This document shows, in pieces, positions 56,101-63,915 of a stretch of DNA of 64,000 nt. The notes below the pieces were generated by a model. It saw only the letters and a list, made by a program, of their open reading frames with translations, was not told the origin of the DNA and ran no database searches. Position numbers and translations under genes: made by a program. The stretch comes from Strigamia acuminata (taxonomy: Eukaryota > Arthropoda > Chilopoda > Geophilomorpha > Linotaeniidae). Every line of letters starts with the position of its first letter. The stretch's first letter is position 1. The stretch lies in assembly GCA_949358305.1 (NCBI GenBank), contig OX442319.1, positions 11,222,001 through 11,286,000 on the forward strand, read 5' to 3'.

Positions 56101-57847
56101 TACCCTTGTTTCACAATTGGGGGAATGATGGAGTATCTCGTACTCCATTTTTGTTTATGATAATTTATGACGCTGCCGATTGCAGCGCCACCTACGTGGT
56201 CACTCGATTAAAAACACACTTATGCAAACAAGCCCACTCAACATGGTCGTCTTCTAGTCCGTGCTTTCCAATCCAACACCATCACAAAACAATCCAGCTG
56301 AATCCATTACAAGAACACATAAAAATCCAAAATCGTGATAAACATAAATAAAAATGGTTTTTGATTAACTTTTCTCAATTATCTGATTAATTCCGAGGGT
56401 TCTCCCGCCCGAAATGATTGGATTGTCTAAGCAGGCATGAAATTGGCGCGCAAGATTGGAAAATGACATTGAAAAAGAAAAATGATTAACGAATAAATGG
56501 ACCCCCATGTCTGGTATATACAAACGTACAACATTAAAGGAATTTTTGGCTTTCAGGTGGCTCGTAAAAAAAACCCTCCGACATCATCTAATATTGACAT
56601 TTGCCTGCATCTGCGCTTGAGAGTAAATTTCGATTTTTCATCTCGGGCCGTACAATTGCGCCGAAGAAAACATCAAAGATGCAAAGTGCACTGATCCAGC
56701 AAATGTTTATCATTGAAAACAGAGAATATAAAACACGAAATCCATCCACTACGCCGAAAACAAGTACAAAAGTTGACAATTCTTCAATAAATCCAACCCC
56801 ATCTGGCCCCATCTGGGCCCATTTGGGCCTATTTAGACCCATTTGGGCTCAAAATTCAATTTCAGAGGAAAAAATTCAACTTTTTATCCCCAGACAGACC
56901 CAAAAACAAACAAATTATTGCATAATAACATCCATAAAAAGAAGAAAAGAAAAAAAAAGAAAAAAAGGCCATTTTTATCCGCAGGGAGCCATTTTCACCT
57001 CCACCATCTTTATTCCGCCGTCTGATGGGGCCCTAAATCACACGAGTCAAAAAAGTTAGCACTTTTCTATATACTAAAAGCTTAAGAGAGAGAAAAGACA
57101 GTTTGTGTGTGACCTTTTCCTTTCCTAGCAGCCAAATATTGTGAGAAATATTTGCTCGGAGCAATTCATGTTTAAAGTGCCACACTCACTTCACAACTTG
57201 TTCCCATGTGCACTATGCTGGAAGGAAATTGGTGAACAGAGGCGACTCAAACTTGACCCCATAACAACCCCCTTGCCCCCATCTTTACCTCCCCTATATC
57301 AACCATTCAATCATTATAAACCCTAAACTCGCATTATTATTCGAAATGAATGTTTTGCTCGCGTTTTTCGGTACTTTTTCTGCATTTTGTGCATTTTTCC
57401 GCCCAATTAATTCCTCCGCGGAGAAAGCAAGCTGTTTTTGTAATTAATATCAAAACTAATTTGATTTTGAACGCGGTTTTTCTCTTTTTTCCACTTTTAA
57501 TTGAATAAACTCATCTTGAAAACACGCAAATTCATGCACCGAACTCATTGGGAATTCAATGCACGTCCGTTGTGCGAAGAAAAAGCATTTTCTCAGAAGG
57601 AGAAAAAGTTTCGCGAGAAAAAATTAAATGAAAATTAAAAGTTTGCAACTTTGAAAAATCGCGAACAAAGTGTAATCGAATTTTTTTCCGGGAGAAAAAT
57701 GACGAAAACAGAATGAAATCGTTGGGATAAAGACGAAAAACTTACCGTTTGGTCACCGGTAGACGCGTTGTCTGCCAATCCGAACGCGTTGAAGCAATTA
57801 GCATCGAATAGCAAGGCCACTACGAGCGGTGTGGCCCAACACCACAT
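30496..57847 (-). CDS. Smoc: SMOC-like matricellular protein (long form)
   Basis: Secreted SPARC-related modular calcium-binding protein; family members modulate BMP signalling and bind heparan sulfate. Exons: 57746-57847 (signal peptide), 49255-49417 (Kazal/follistatin-like, VCGSDGRTY), 44017-44226 (thyroglobulin type-1 domain 1, with QC...YCWCV), 32780-32863 (short SMOC-specific segment, PSLWNRQ), 32432-32668 (thyroglobulin domain 2, YCWCVDPDSG), 31290-31471 and 31069-31222 (EC domain with EF-hands, CDDDNNRRVTEDEW), 30496-30566 (tail GKNPLERYLNK). They total 1203 nt (400 aa) with every phase compatible; most junctions are phase 1. The SMOC segment is much shorter than in vertebrates. Intron 1 is about 8.3 kb and holds Element C. 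Confidence 0.87.
30778..30915. repeat. Short GC-rich tandem repeat in the last SMOC intron
   Basis: Five or six copies of a 16-bp unit close to GTAATCGCGTGGACAA, preceded by two copies of GCGACCATTCATC. It contrasts with the AT-rich intron. Confidence 0.8.
32155..32299. mobile_element. hAT-type MITE
   Basis: 145 bp with terminal inverted repeats CAGGGGTCGGCAA and TTGCCGACCCCTG, flanked by a perfect 8-bp duplication, CAATAGGT (32147-32154 and 32300-32307). Ends and duplication length are diagnostic of hAT. No transposase, so it is non-autonomous. It lies in the SMOC intron between thyroglobulin 2 and EC exons. Confidence 0.93.
33103..33286. mobile_element. Mariner/Tigger-like MITE
   Basis: 184 bp with long inverted ends, CAGTCGAAACTCTTTACAAC and its near complement ending GAGTTTCGACTG. 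TA precedes the left end; the right flank is AA, so the duplication is imperfect. No coding capacity. Confidence 0.85.
33650..33790. mobile_element. Degenerate relative of the 33103 MITE
   Basis: Shares AACATGGTGTT(C/T)T(G/A)TGGCCA and the ATTCGT/GTTATAAT-type interior with 33103-33286, but the ends are eroded. An older copy of the same family. Confidence 0.6.
33791..35460. other. SMOC intron/3' flank of alternative cassette, no gene seen
   Basis: Non-coding. It includes CA-rich and AT-rich stretches and a small direct duplication, CGTATGTAGGAGACT, near 35050-35075. The part just below 35461 should contain the 3' untranslated region of the short SMOC form if that form exists. Confidence 0.4.
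35461..39386 (-). CDS. Smoc: Alternative EC (EF-hand) cassette inside the SMOC gene
   Basis: Two exons, 39291-39386 (GCTQNDRK...) and 35461-35711 (EWKFSELDRNGDYELDKKEL ... CDQNQDRRINRAEW ... CLGVD, then TGA). Together they form a second EC domain, lying between thyroglobulin exon 1 and the SMOC-segment exon. The first has the same phase-1 acceptor and the same opening Gly-Cys as the downstream EC exon at 31471. Joining signal, Kazal and thyroglobulin 1 exons to this cassette gives an open 822-nt frame (273 aa) lacking thyroglobulin domain 2. Its EF-hand loops keep canonical acidic positions. The internal intron sits at a different place from that of the downstream cassette. A phase-1 GTAGGT just before the stop could also allow read-on into downstream exons. 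Confidence 0.75.
36199..36530. mobile_element. MITE with AAACCAC-type inverted ends
   Basis: The left end, GTTCAGACCTAAACCACTTT, matches the complement of the right end (AGTGGTTTAAGTGCGAAAC) with few differences. About 330 bp, GC-rich centre, no ORF. Superfamily not assigned. Confidence 0.7.
36545..36825. mobile_element. hAT-type MITE, second family
   Basis: 281 bp from CAGCGG to CCCCTG, flanked by the 8-bp duplication GTTTAAGC (36537-36544 and 36826-36833). The right end, GGCCGACCCCTG, resembles the end of the 32155 element. Interior T/G-rich, no transposase. Confidence 0.85.
36875..36975. repeat. Palindromic repeat
   Basis: Inverted arms GCTGAAGTGCTGAAG and CTTCAGCACCTTCAGC, with an inner pair GAAGCGATTATC and GATAATCGCTTC. 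Probably a small foldback element inserted next to the hAT MITE. Confidence 0.7.
37117..37514. mobile_element. piggyBac-type MITE
   Basis: About 398 bp bounded by TTAA on both sides. Inverted ends are TTAACCCTCCCCACTCCAAC and the near complement GGTTGGGGCTGCGAGGGTTAA trimmed. Subterminal GGGTCAATTTTGACC and GGGTCAAAAATGACCC are also inverted. TTAA targets are typical of piggyBac. Confidence 0.85.
38308..38690. repeat. 21-bp minisatellite
   Basis: About 14 core copies of GTGTCATTTTTAGACTTAAAA plus degenerate flanking copies. ORFs on both strands here are repeat translations, not genes. Located in the intron after the alternative EC cassette start. Confidence 0.93.
39763..40070. repeat. 150-bp tandem duplication
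   Basis: Two almost identical 150-bp units starting CATGTATAGCCGAAATCGGC (39763 and 39913), then the start of a third at 40063. Contains the palindrome GCCGAAATCGGC in each unit. Confidence 0.9.
40071..41101. other. SMOC intron, no gene seen
   Basis: AT-rich intronic DNA with poly-A/T runs and a TATATATA stretch near 40240. Nothing coding that I can support. Confidence 0.4.
41102..41416. mobile_element. MITE with 9-bp target duplication
   Basis: About 315 bp. Inverted ends share AGTGGCTACGTTCATGTCCG and continue for over 50 bp with few mismatches. Each end is itself a small palindrome (CGTTCATGT, CCG, ACATGAACG). TAAAATTAT flanks both sides (41093-41101 and 41417-41425). A 9-bp duplication suggests a Mutator-type origin. 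The centre has a G-run/C-run hairpin near 41235-41275. Confidence 0.85.
41475..41543. repeat. Two adjacent perfect hairpins
   Basis: ACGATGAAAAGTTAC (475-489) pairs with GTAACTTTTCATCGT (495-509) around a 5-nt loop, a 15-bp perfect stem. AATACATCG and CGATGTATT follow as a second hairpin. Confidence 0.8.
41604..41678. repeat. Short foldback repeat
   Basis: CTCGAATAAACGC (41617-41629) and GCGTTTATTCGAG (41658-41670) form a perfect 13-bp inverted repeat. It resembles the patch at 29630-29705. Confidence 0.7.
41711..42208. mobile_element. MITE with TA target and 25-bp inverted ends
   Basis: The left end, AGTTTGCGGGATGCATTTTT, matches the complement of the right end (AAAAATGCATCCCACAAACT). TA lies at both outer borders. 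An internal block at 41800-41835 (GCGGGCTGCACTTTTCCCTTA) is a diverged copy of the end, so the element is composite or nested. No transposase ORF. Confidence 0.8.
42209..43220. other. SMOC intron with one GC-richer block
   Basis: 42450-42690 is GC-richer than the surrounding intron, without a defensible exon. It could be an intronic regulatory element or an old repeat. The remaining DNA shows nothing. Confidence 0.35.
43230..43480. repeat. ATGGAAAT-type tandem repeat
   Basis: Degenerate repeats of ATGGAAATATGAAATCAACC with period about 20-45 bp, leading into the 34-bp array that follows. Confidence 0.7.
43494..43700. repeat. 34-bp tandem array of hairpin units
   Basis: Six units at period 33-34 (TGGTATGG begins at 43501, 43534, 43568, 43602, 43636, 43670). 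Every unit carries GGAAAGA and TCTTTCC, an inverted pair separated by 16 nt, so each can fold. ORFs across it are artefacts. Confidence 0.85.
44580..44845 (+). repeat. Dispersed repeat, copy 1
   Basis: Contains TTTGATGGTGCTCTACAACT and GAAACACCCTGT. The inverted copy at 50020-50340 shares the first block. Both are in SMOC introns. Family not recognised. Confidence 0.6.
44846..46190. other. SMOC intron, no gene seen
   Basis: Non-coding. A (TTA)n microsatellite with a following T-run lies at about 45690-45760. Otherwise nothing I can name. Confidence 0.4.
46192..46460. repeat. 22-bp minisatellite
   Basis: About 12 copies of AAACAAAAAGTGACTTTTGCTG, each with the internal palindrome AAAAGTGACTTTT-like. 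Diverged copies continue to about 46620. Confidence 0.9.
47480..48000. repeat. 19-bp minisatellite
   Basis: About 25 degenerate copies of AAAAAATCCAATTTTAGGC. Variation is mainly in A-run length and in the base after GG. Confidence 0.9.
48965..49225. repeat. 8-bp microsatellite next to the Kazal exon
   Basis: About 30 copies of CAATTTTT, ending only about 30 bp from the splice donor of the SMOC Kazal exon (49255). Expansion here could affect splicing. Confidence 0.92.
50020..50340 (-). repeat. Dispersed repeat, copy 2
   Basis: Inverted relative to 44580-44845; shares AGTTGTAGAGCACCATCAAA. Contains the paired words TTGAAGGTCATTTTCAAGGT. Probably a non-autonomous transposon remnant. Confidence 0.6.
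50341..53370. other. SMOC intron 1, no gene seen
   Basis: AT-rich intronic DNA. 50690-50740 has the inverted pair GCTAGCG and CGCTAG around a GC-richer block. G-runs lie at 52935-53010 and a long T-run at about 53140-53173. No exon that I can defend. Confidence 0.4.
53380..53690. repeat. Tandem repeat of about 110-120 bp
   Basis: Three to four diverged units containing TTTTGCTCCAAAATATTTAA followed by GAAATATTGTTGAAAAA. Spacing is irregular because of indels. Confidence 0.75.
54503..54696 (+). repeat. Element C 5' LTR
   Basis: Starts TGGAGTATCTCGTACTCC, a perfect 6-bp hairpin (GGAGTA with TACTCC), followed by GCTGC...GCAGC. Ends ...ACATAA rather than CA, judged from the target duplication; the exact end is uncertain by two bases. 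Confidence 0.88.
54863..55723 (+). CDS. gag: Element C Gag
   Basis: 286 aa from the ATG in AACATGG. A gag capsid-like region occupies about residues 10-180 (begins FHEFNPAGDWELYIERME). Two zinc knuckles follow near 235-265, CASCGGTDHRRDDC and CYGCGKKGHIKSAC, the usual CCHC spacing. The ORF is intact. Compared with Element B Gag it has the same general layout, but is shorter and ends soon after the knuckles. It would assemble particles and package RNA, but the element encodes no protease, reverse transcriptase or integrase. Confidence 0.88.
   Translation: MATTAVFHEFNPAGDWELYIERMEAFFGYHDIVDDKKKVNLLISCVGDDNYKCMSDLANPKKPSAMTFAELNALMTKHARPKPMMLAERNRFQRRNQGPTESIADFALALQALAKSCDYADNLSNTLRDRFVCGLRHERIISTLVHLADISFDNVYKHAISMEQTLTEVPNFHPGTKTEVHKVGNTEKSHGNGNRAYTKSRNSTNAEATHQPSGNTQASGSGPQCASCGGTDHRRDDCTHRYATCYGCGKKGHIKSACMSAGRPATATPQPVHYQSTEPPLELAFY
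56129..56322 (+). repeat. Element C 3' LTR
   Basis: Identical to 54503-54696 as read. Preceded by GGGGGAATGA, the polypurine tract. Confidence 0.88.
56330..57745. other. Proximal SMOC intron 1, no gene seen
   Basis: Non-coding, with A-rich and GA-rich stretches (56935-56970). 56800-56840 holds repeats of CCCATTTGGGCC-like words. First-intron enhancers are common in genes of this kind, but I see no specific motif to report. Confidence 0.35.
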
Positions 57848-58230
57848 TGTTTGAATCTTAATGGAAATGCGCGATTTTTTCGTTGCCTGATGAATGAACC
57901 ACGACGGCGAGTGTGAGTAAAGACTGGGAGTCGCGAGCAGCGGGCTTGGGAGCGTTCTCTCGGCTTGCCAGACGCACAATGAGCCAGTGAGTGGAGAGCC
58001 GAGTTTCTCACTCTTCTCTTAGACCACGTGATTGGCGCACTGCCACACTTGGTGAGGGGTAGGTCAGCCAAAGCAGATGTGAGAGGAAATTCGAAACTGG
58101 TATAAACAATTTATGTCAAACGATAAGCAGTTGGGTTTCACTTCTCTCCACCTTCACACTCTTTATTTAGCTTTTATTTGCTCTGGTGTGGTTGATGACA
58201 CTTGAGTGATTTAAATGTTGTGGAATTGTG
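57848..58230 (-). promoter_or_regulatory. Probable SMOC promoter and 5' untranslated region
   Basis: GC-richer than its surroundings up to about 58080, immediately upstream of the SMOC ATG (57847). It contains CACGTG near 58025 (CCACGTGATTGG, an E-box next to a CCAAT-like box). Placement is inferred from position; I did not find an unambiguous TATA box. Confidence 0.45.
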
Positions 58231-58241
58231 TTACCAATCAG

Positions 58242-58272
<31 letters not shown>

Positions 58273-58890
58273 TGTGATTAATTTTTGTAATTGTGTGAAA
58301 TTATGTGGAATTATGTGATATGACTCAGGTGAATTTTTTTTTTTTTTTTTTTTTTTATTATTATTTTTTTTTTTGGAGGAAAAGTGTTTCATCATAAGGG
58401 ATATATGTGTGTGCTTGGTTGTGGAGTTATTTATTTGTTGGGTTGGTTTAGGGAGTTGAGTCAAGCAGGGTTGTGGAGAAATGAGTGTTACTCATTATTC
58501 AAAGTAAATAAGTGATAAAAAGGGTTTAGACCTGCAGCAACTTGTCAGGAATGACACAGGTTGGGAATGGAATATATTTTCTGTTAAGTGTGTTGCTGGG
58601 AGAGTTAAAGATATATGACGTGTAGTGTTTTTGTTTTTATTTTTTTTATTTTTTTATTTTTTTTATTTTTTTTTATTTTTTTATTTTTGTTTTATTTTTT
58701 TCAGGTGAATGAAAAGAAATAATTGGGTAAGATTTTCTTCTTTTTTGGATTGGATTTTGATTGATTTTTTTTTTTTTTTTTTAGTGAATGTAGTAAGAAA
58801 TGTCAGGAAATTTCTTAAAAGGCTCATTAATTTTTTGAAATGTTCACTAATTACCCAAGCTTTTCAGAAATAAATGTCCAAAAATAGTTC
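58231..58890. repeat. T-rich simple sequence
   Basis: Several poly-T runs (58245-58271, 58335-58357, 58630-58700, 58767-58783) in low-complexity DNA. No gene. Confidence 0.7.
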
Positions 58891-58929
58891 ATGATGATTG
58901 GAAATTTTTCATAAATGCTTATTAATTCT

Positions 58930-59380
58930 GAAAATGTCTATAAAATATCTAGAAAGGTCTATAAAATGTCCAGAAATGTCTATAAAATGTCCAGAAATGT
59001 CTATAAAATGTCCAGAAATTCTTATAAAATGTCCAGAAATGTCTATAAAATATCCAGAAATGTCTATAAAATGTCCAGAAATGTCTATAAAATGTCCAGA
59101 AATGTCTATAAAATGTCCAGAAATGTCTATAAAATGTCCAGAAATTCTTATAAAATGTCCAGAAATGTCTATAAAATATCCAGAAATGTCTATAAAATGT
59201 CCAGAAATGTCTATAAAATGTCCAGAAATGTCTATAAAATGTCCAGAAATGTCTATAAAATGTCCAGAAATTCTTATAAAATGTCCAGAAATGTCTATAA
59301 AATATCCAGAAATGTCTATAAAATGTTCAGAAATGTCTATAAAATGTCCAGAAATGTCTATAAAATGTCCAGAAATAGCC
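58930..59380. repeat. 21-bp minisatellite with 126-bp higher-order structure
   Basis: About 20 copies of TGTCTATAAAATGTCCAGAAA. Marked variants recur at exactly 126 bp (6 x 21): TTCTTATAAAA at 59019, 59145 and 59271, and AATATCC at 59049, 59175 and 59301. Long ORFs over it in two frames are repeat translations. Confidence 0.95.
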
Positions 59381-59399
59381 TAAACTGTTCAATAATTTT

Positions 59400-60035
59400 C
59401 AATGTTATATTTACAAACGTCCCAAAGTATTTACAAATGTCCCTATATGTCACCGTCAACAGATATCCACAGATGTAAGCAAATATCCACAAATGTCAAC
59501 AAATATCCACAAATGTCAACAAATATCCATAAAATGTCAACAAATATCCACAGATGTCAACAAACATTTACAAATGGCCCAACACATTCACAAACTCCGA
59601 AATTGACCATAAAATGACCACACAATGACCCCAAATGTCCCCAAATATTCATAAATGACCAAAATATTCCTAAATATCCACAAAAATGCCACAATGTCCA
59701 CCAATTTCAGTAAAAATGCTCAAAAATGTCCACAAATGTCCCCTAATATTCACAAAAGACCAAAATGTCCCTAAATATCCACAAAAATACCACAATGTCC
59801 ATCAATTTCAATAAAAATACCACAATGTCCATCAATTTCAATAAAAATGCTCAAAAATGTCCACAAATGTCACAAAATAATCCAAATTTTGACATTTCTC
59901 AAAAATATCATAAAATGTCCACAAATGTCACAAAATAATTCAAATTTTGACATTTCTCAAAAATATCATAAAATGTCCACAAATGTCACAAAATAATTCA
60001 AATTTTGACATTTCTCAAAAATATCATAAAATGTC
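59400..60035. repeat. ACAAATGTC-type repeats and a 59-bp tandem triplet
   Basis: Degenerate relatives of the preceding minisatellite (CCACAAATGTCAACAAATAT and similar) lead into three nearly identical units of about 59 bp, 59856-60030, each with AAATTTTGACATTTCTCAAA. Confidence 0.85.
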
Positions 60036-61260
60036 CCCAAAATATACTGTACAAACATTTTATTAAACATCTAAAAAATTACATTTTATATTTCTATCAA
60101 TTTTTATATTCCAAACTCAAATATATGTTATATTGATGTGCATCAAAACTTTCTATTTTCCTCTCCTCACATAAATATTCATTTATTTGTTTCTTGCATC
60201 AGTCCATCATTTTCACACTAACAATACATCTTCACTATTCCTTTTCTCTCCTCCAAAATCAACTGACTCAATTTCAGTTTGAAACTAGTTCTGCAGAAAA
60301 AAAAAGCTTGTGCAATCTTTTTATTTTTACTTTAACAAGACCTGCCTCCTTTGGGGAGATCAATTTATGATAATTTTTTAAATTGCTCTTTTTTAAAATA
60401 AAAAAAAAATAAAAAAAAAAATTTACTGAGACAATAAAATGAATATTCTTATCAACTTTCATGTTTATGCAACAATGTGCTCTTCCCAATGGAATCTTTA
60501 ATTCCAAACCCCCAAAAAAAGCAAGAATTAGAAAGCAAAATAAAGCAGTTTTCTCTTATTATTATAATTATTTGTGTAACTGCAGTATTGAATAATACCC
60601 ATTTTGTGATATTTAAAAGAAATGCTGAGATGAATATATCAATTTGTGACCTGGCAAATGCCAAATAATTATTGGGTAAAATGAAAAGCAGGGGTGAGCT
60701 AGTTTGAGGTACAATGGTGATGCCTTGCAGCACAGTCCTCTGCCCAGACACTCCCCTGGTAAATCTATACAAGGCCACAAGTAGAAATTTGAAAAATTTT
60801 ATAAATAAAAATATTTTTTTCGTGTTTATTTATGTAAGAAAGAATAAATCGAGAAAAGAAATTTTTTTCGAGCAGTTTGTAACTATTAATTAATGTTTGG
60901 AATAACCTTGCAATTTAGTCACATTTGAATGGATAGTTTGGAAATTAAAAAGAGACTTATATTCAGGTCTGGCAAGCCAAGGTTTGGTTTCGAGTTTGTT
61001 TTTTAATTTTGATGTATTTGAAAGAATTGTAGAAGCATAGCAGACGTATATTTTAAGGGTTTGTCCTTGTGGTGTGATACATTTTATAGTTTTGCTAAGA
61101 TGAAATTAATCACGGCCGCCATATAAAATAATACGACTTAATTTTGTTTGTGAAATACGACCTTGAGTTATTTTATAGGGCCATATATAACGTGGTTAAT
61201 TTTATTCATTAAGTTGTTACTTGTAATGGTCAGTTTTGACCCCTGAAAGAGTTTTTATTT
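60036..61260. other. Intergenic DNA, no gene seen
   Basis: AT-rich, with ORFs under 110 codons that resemble nothing. Near 61225-61260 a TTTTGACC-containing stretch resembles the inside of the piggyBac MITE at 37117, perhaps a fragment. Confidence 0.4.
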
Positions 61261-61289
61261 TCAAACACAAAAAATTTGGTACCAAAAAC

Positions 61290-61820
61290 CAAATAGCAAT
61301 TACTAAAGACTAAATATCAAAACCAAGTACTCATCATAGATACCGAAAACCGAATACCAAAAATTAAATACGGAAAAGCAAATACCAAAAACTAAGTACC
61401 GGAAATTAAATACCAAAAACTAAATACCAAAAACTAAATACCAAAAACTAAATACTGAAAACCGAATACCAAATATTGATTACTGAAACCTAAATACCAA
61501 ATATCGACTACTGAAACCTAATTACCAAATTTCGACTACTAAAACCGTACCAAAAATTAAAAACTAATTACCTGAAACCAACTACCGAATACCGAATACT
61601 AACTACCGAATACCAAATACCAAATACCAAATACCAAATACCAAATATCAAAAAAGTTAGTTTATTAAAAACAAATACCAATTACCAAAAAAAAATACGA
61701 ATTACCAATTACCAAAAACAAATACCAATTACCAATTACCAAAAACAAATACCAATTACCAAAAACAAATACCAAATACCAAAACCAAAAAACCAGTAAA
61801 CAAAAACCCTCAACACCAAA
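61290..61820. repeat. TACCAAA-type microsatellite
   Basis: Long degenerate array of ACCAAATACCAAAAACTAAAT words with 7-bp and 14-bp periods. The minus-strand ORF here is repeat-derived. Confidence 0.9.
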
Positions 61821-62348
61821 TTTTTGTACAGGAGACACACAAATCACCAACTATCGACTGGATTTTATTTTTCTGTCACATGAACAAAAATTCGGTATTG
61901 GGTGTATCTAGCCCCCGATTTTCACTTTTAGGTACATAGAACAAATACCGGTATACTAACAACAAAAATCTAAAGAAAAAAAAAATCCAACATCCAAACA
62001 ACATAAAATATCGAATACGTTTAACGAACCATACAACATTGGACTAATTCCTCATCAAATAACAAAATTTTAATGACCAAACCCCCATAGTTCCAAATTC
62101 CACAAAAATATAAAATAAAAAAATCATTAAAATCAACTTAAAAAAATTATAATAAAAAATTAATCTTTTCCAAATCTTCATCAAAGACCTTGAAATGCAT
62201 GAAATTCATATCACTCCATGTACAAACATCCAAAAACCCTCAAGAAAATTGATTTCAATATTCACTAAACACTCTTCAAACACACTTTAAACTCATTTCA
62301 CCAAAAAAACAAAAAATTAAAAAACAAAAAATTTAAATTTAAAAAATA

Positions 62349-62382
<34 letters not shown>

Positions 62383-63843
62383 CCCGAAAAAAAATTGCAA
62401 AAACTTGTTAAATAAGACATGTTAAAGTGCAATTACACGTGATAGCATCATCAAAACTAATTGCTACTTTGATTACAGTTTAACGAGCAGAAATCTAGTA
62501 AATGCCAGCACGATTAAAGTGCACAAGAAATTGAATAAAGCGAATTCGGCTGGAGCTCCTCAGACTGGAGCGTTGGCGCAAGTAAAAAGTGCCATCCGTT
62601 GTCATTGTTGTTTCTGTAATGGCTTTAAAGCTGTCTTTGTTGGAGGTGTCAAGCGGGGCAGCCGTAAAGCGCCACCTGCTTCTTCCCATCCTCCCCAATT
62701 AAAAGAGTGCTAAGCCAGGGATTAGTTGGGCGTGCGGCCATCTCCATCTCTTCAAGGAACCCCGCCCGACCCTACCCCTCGCTGCCCCTGCTGGCTCCAG
62801 GCAGAGGTAAAGAGCTCAGTTCACATTGCACGTGTTTTTCAGCTTGTTAAAACCATCACGAGGGACTGCAACTAATTAAATTGAGGAGACGTGAGGGCAG
62901 ATTGAGTGTGGCGAGTAATACGTTGGGGATTTGATTTCGGGCCGAGATAAATGTAGATTTTGTGTCAAGTTGAGGGATCGATCTGATAGAGTGATTCTTG
63001 TTAATGATGACCCCGGATGGCGGAATTTCATTATAGGATTCTGGATTTTATTTTTGTTGTTGTTTTGTGGATGAAAATTTAAAAAAATGATGAAAATTGA
63101 AGAAAACTTGCGAAGTTGTTAATTAATAACAAGAAAAAAGAAGAAAACAGATGAAGATTTGTTGTGTTGGAAATTAAAAAGAAGGAAAACTTCTTTTGTT
63201 GTTTATGGAAGAGAATTTCTTTTGTTGTTTACAAGAACGAGGAAAGGGGTGAAAGCATTTTTAGTTGTAAATGGAAAAGAAGAGACGTTTTTGTGTTGTG
63301 AATAAGAAGAAGAAAAAGACTCGAGAAATATTTGTATTGAATTTAGATGTGTTTAATTCAGTTTAGTGTGCAATTGCACATTGTTTCTCATTTCAGGGGG
63401 TTGTTTAAAGTCATGTTTTTGGTATTAAAAATCATTTAGTGCCATCGTTCAACCTGTATTCAATTTACACAAATTTAAGTAAAGTTTTTCTTCGTTGAAT
63501 TGAGATTGAGACAACCGTGAATTTAATATGGAAGTTCTGCCATCTATGTGTTGAATTTTGTACTTTATTTATGAAGACAAAAATTTAATTTACGGCAATT
63601 TAGTTCTTAATAAAATACTGCAACTGTACAAACTGTAAAATGTAAATGTGGAATAAATTTGTATAAAATGAAATTTTGCTTTGAAAAAATTTAATTTATG
63701 TGCTGGAATTTTATGATTAGTTTGTTTGAATCCTAGAGTTTGAAATTTCAATTTTGACAAAAAAATTTTAAGAAATAAAAAGAAAAAATTGTGTAAACAT
63801 AAAATTAAATTCAATAATAGTTGTAAGGGATTTAGGAAGCAAG
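61821..63843. other. Intergenic DNA with one GC-rich block
   Basis: A 35-base A-run sits at about 62347-62380. 62480-62830 is GC-rich (several CCCGCC and CCCCTG words) without a gene model I can support; it may be a CpG-rich regulatory segment or an exon of a gene outside the window. The remainder is AT-rich. Confidence 0.4.
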
Positions 63844-63915
63844 TCCTCGATAGTATAGTGGTTAGTATCCCCGCCTGTCACGCGGGAGACCGGGGTTCGA
63901 TTCCCCGTCGGGGAG
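63844..63915 (+). tRNA. trnD-GUC: tRNA-Asp (anticodon GTC)
   Basis: 72 nt, full cloverleaf without intron. The acceptor stem TCCTCGA pairs with TCGGGGA (one T-G pair), discriminator G. Anticodon loop CTGTCAC carries GTC. Internal promoters are visible: box A TAGTATAGTGG and box B GGTTCGATTCC. A T-run (CTTTTTA) begins about 7 bases after the gene and should stop RNA polymerase III. CCA is not encoded, as usual in eukaryotes. Confidence 0.97.

Larger units (their letters stand above)
54503..56322 (+). mobile_element. Element C: gag-only LTR retrotransposon
   Basis: A 1,820-bp element with identical 194-bp direct repeats at 54503-54696 and 56129-56322, flanked by AAATC (54498-54502 and 56323-56327). 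The primer site TGGCGACGAGGATG (54699-54712) fits the 3' end of tRNA-Ser(GCU). One gag ORF follows, then about 400 bp of non-coding DNA, then a polypurine tract (GGGGGAATGA). No pol, so it must use enzymes from another element. Identical LTRs imply recent movement. It lies antisense in SMOC intron 1. Confidence 0.9.

Noticed and set aside
58898-59478. ORFs of 161 and 187 codons with repeated SIKCPEM or YKMSRNV units
   Set aside because: Same cause: a 21-bp array without stop codons in two frames.
60452-60778. 108-codon minus-strand ORF
   Set aside because: Only the first 25 residues look coding-like and nothing supports splice sites or a family.
62495-62713. Overlapping 64-67 codon ORFs in the GC-rich block
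   Set aside because: Short, on both strands, no domain; GC content alone accounts for them.
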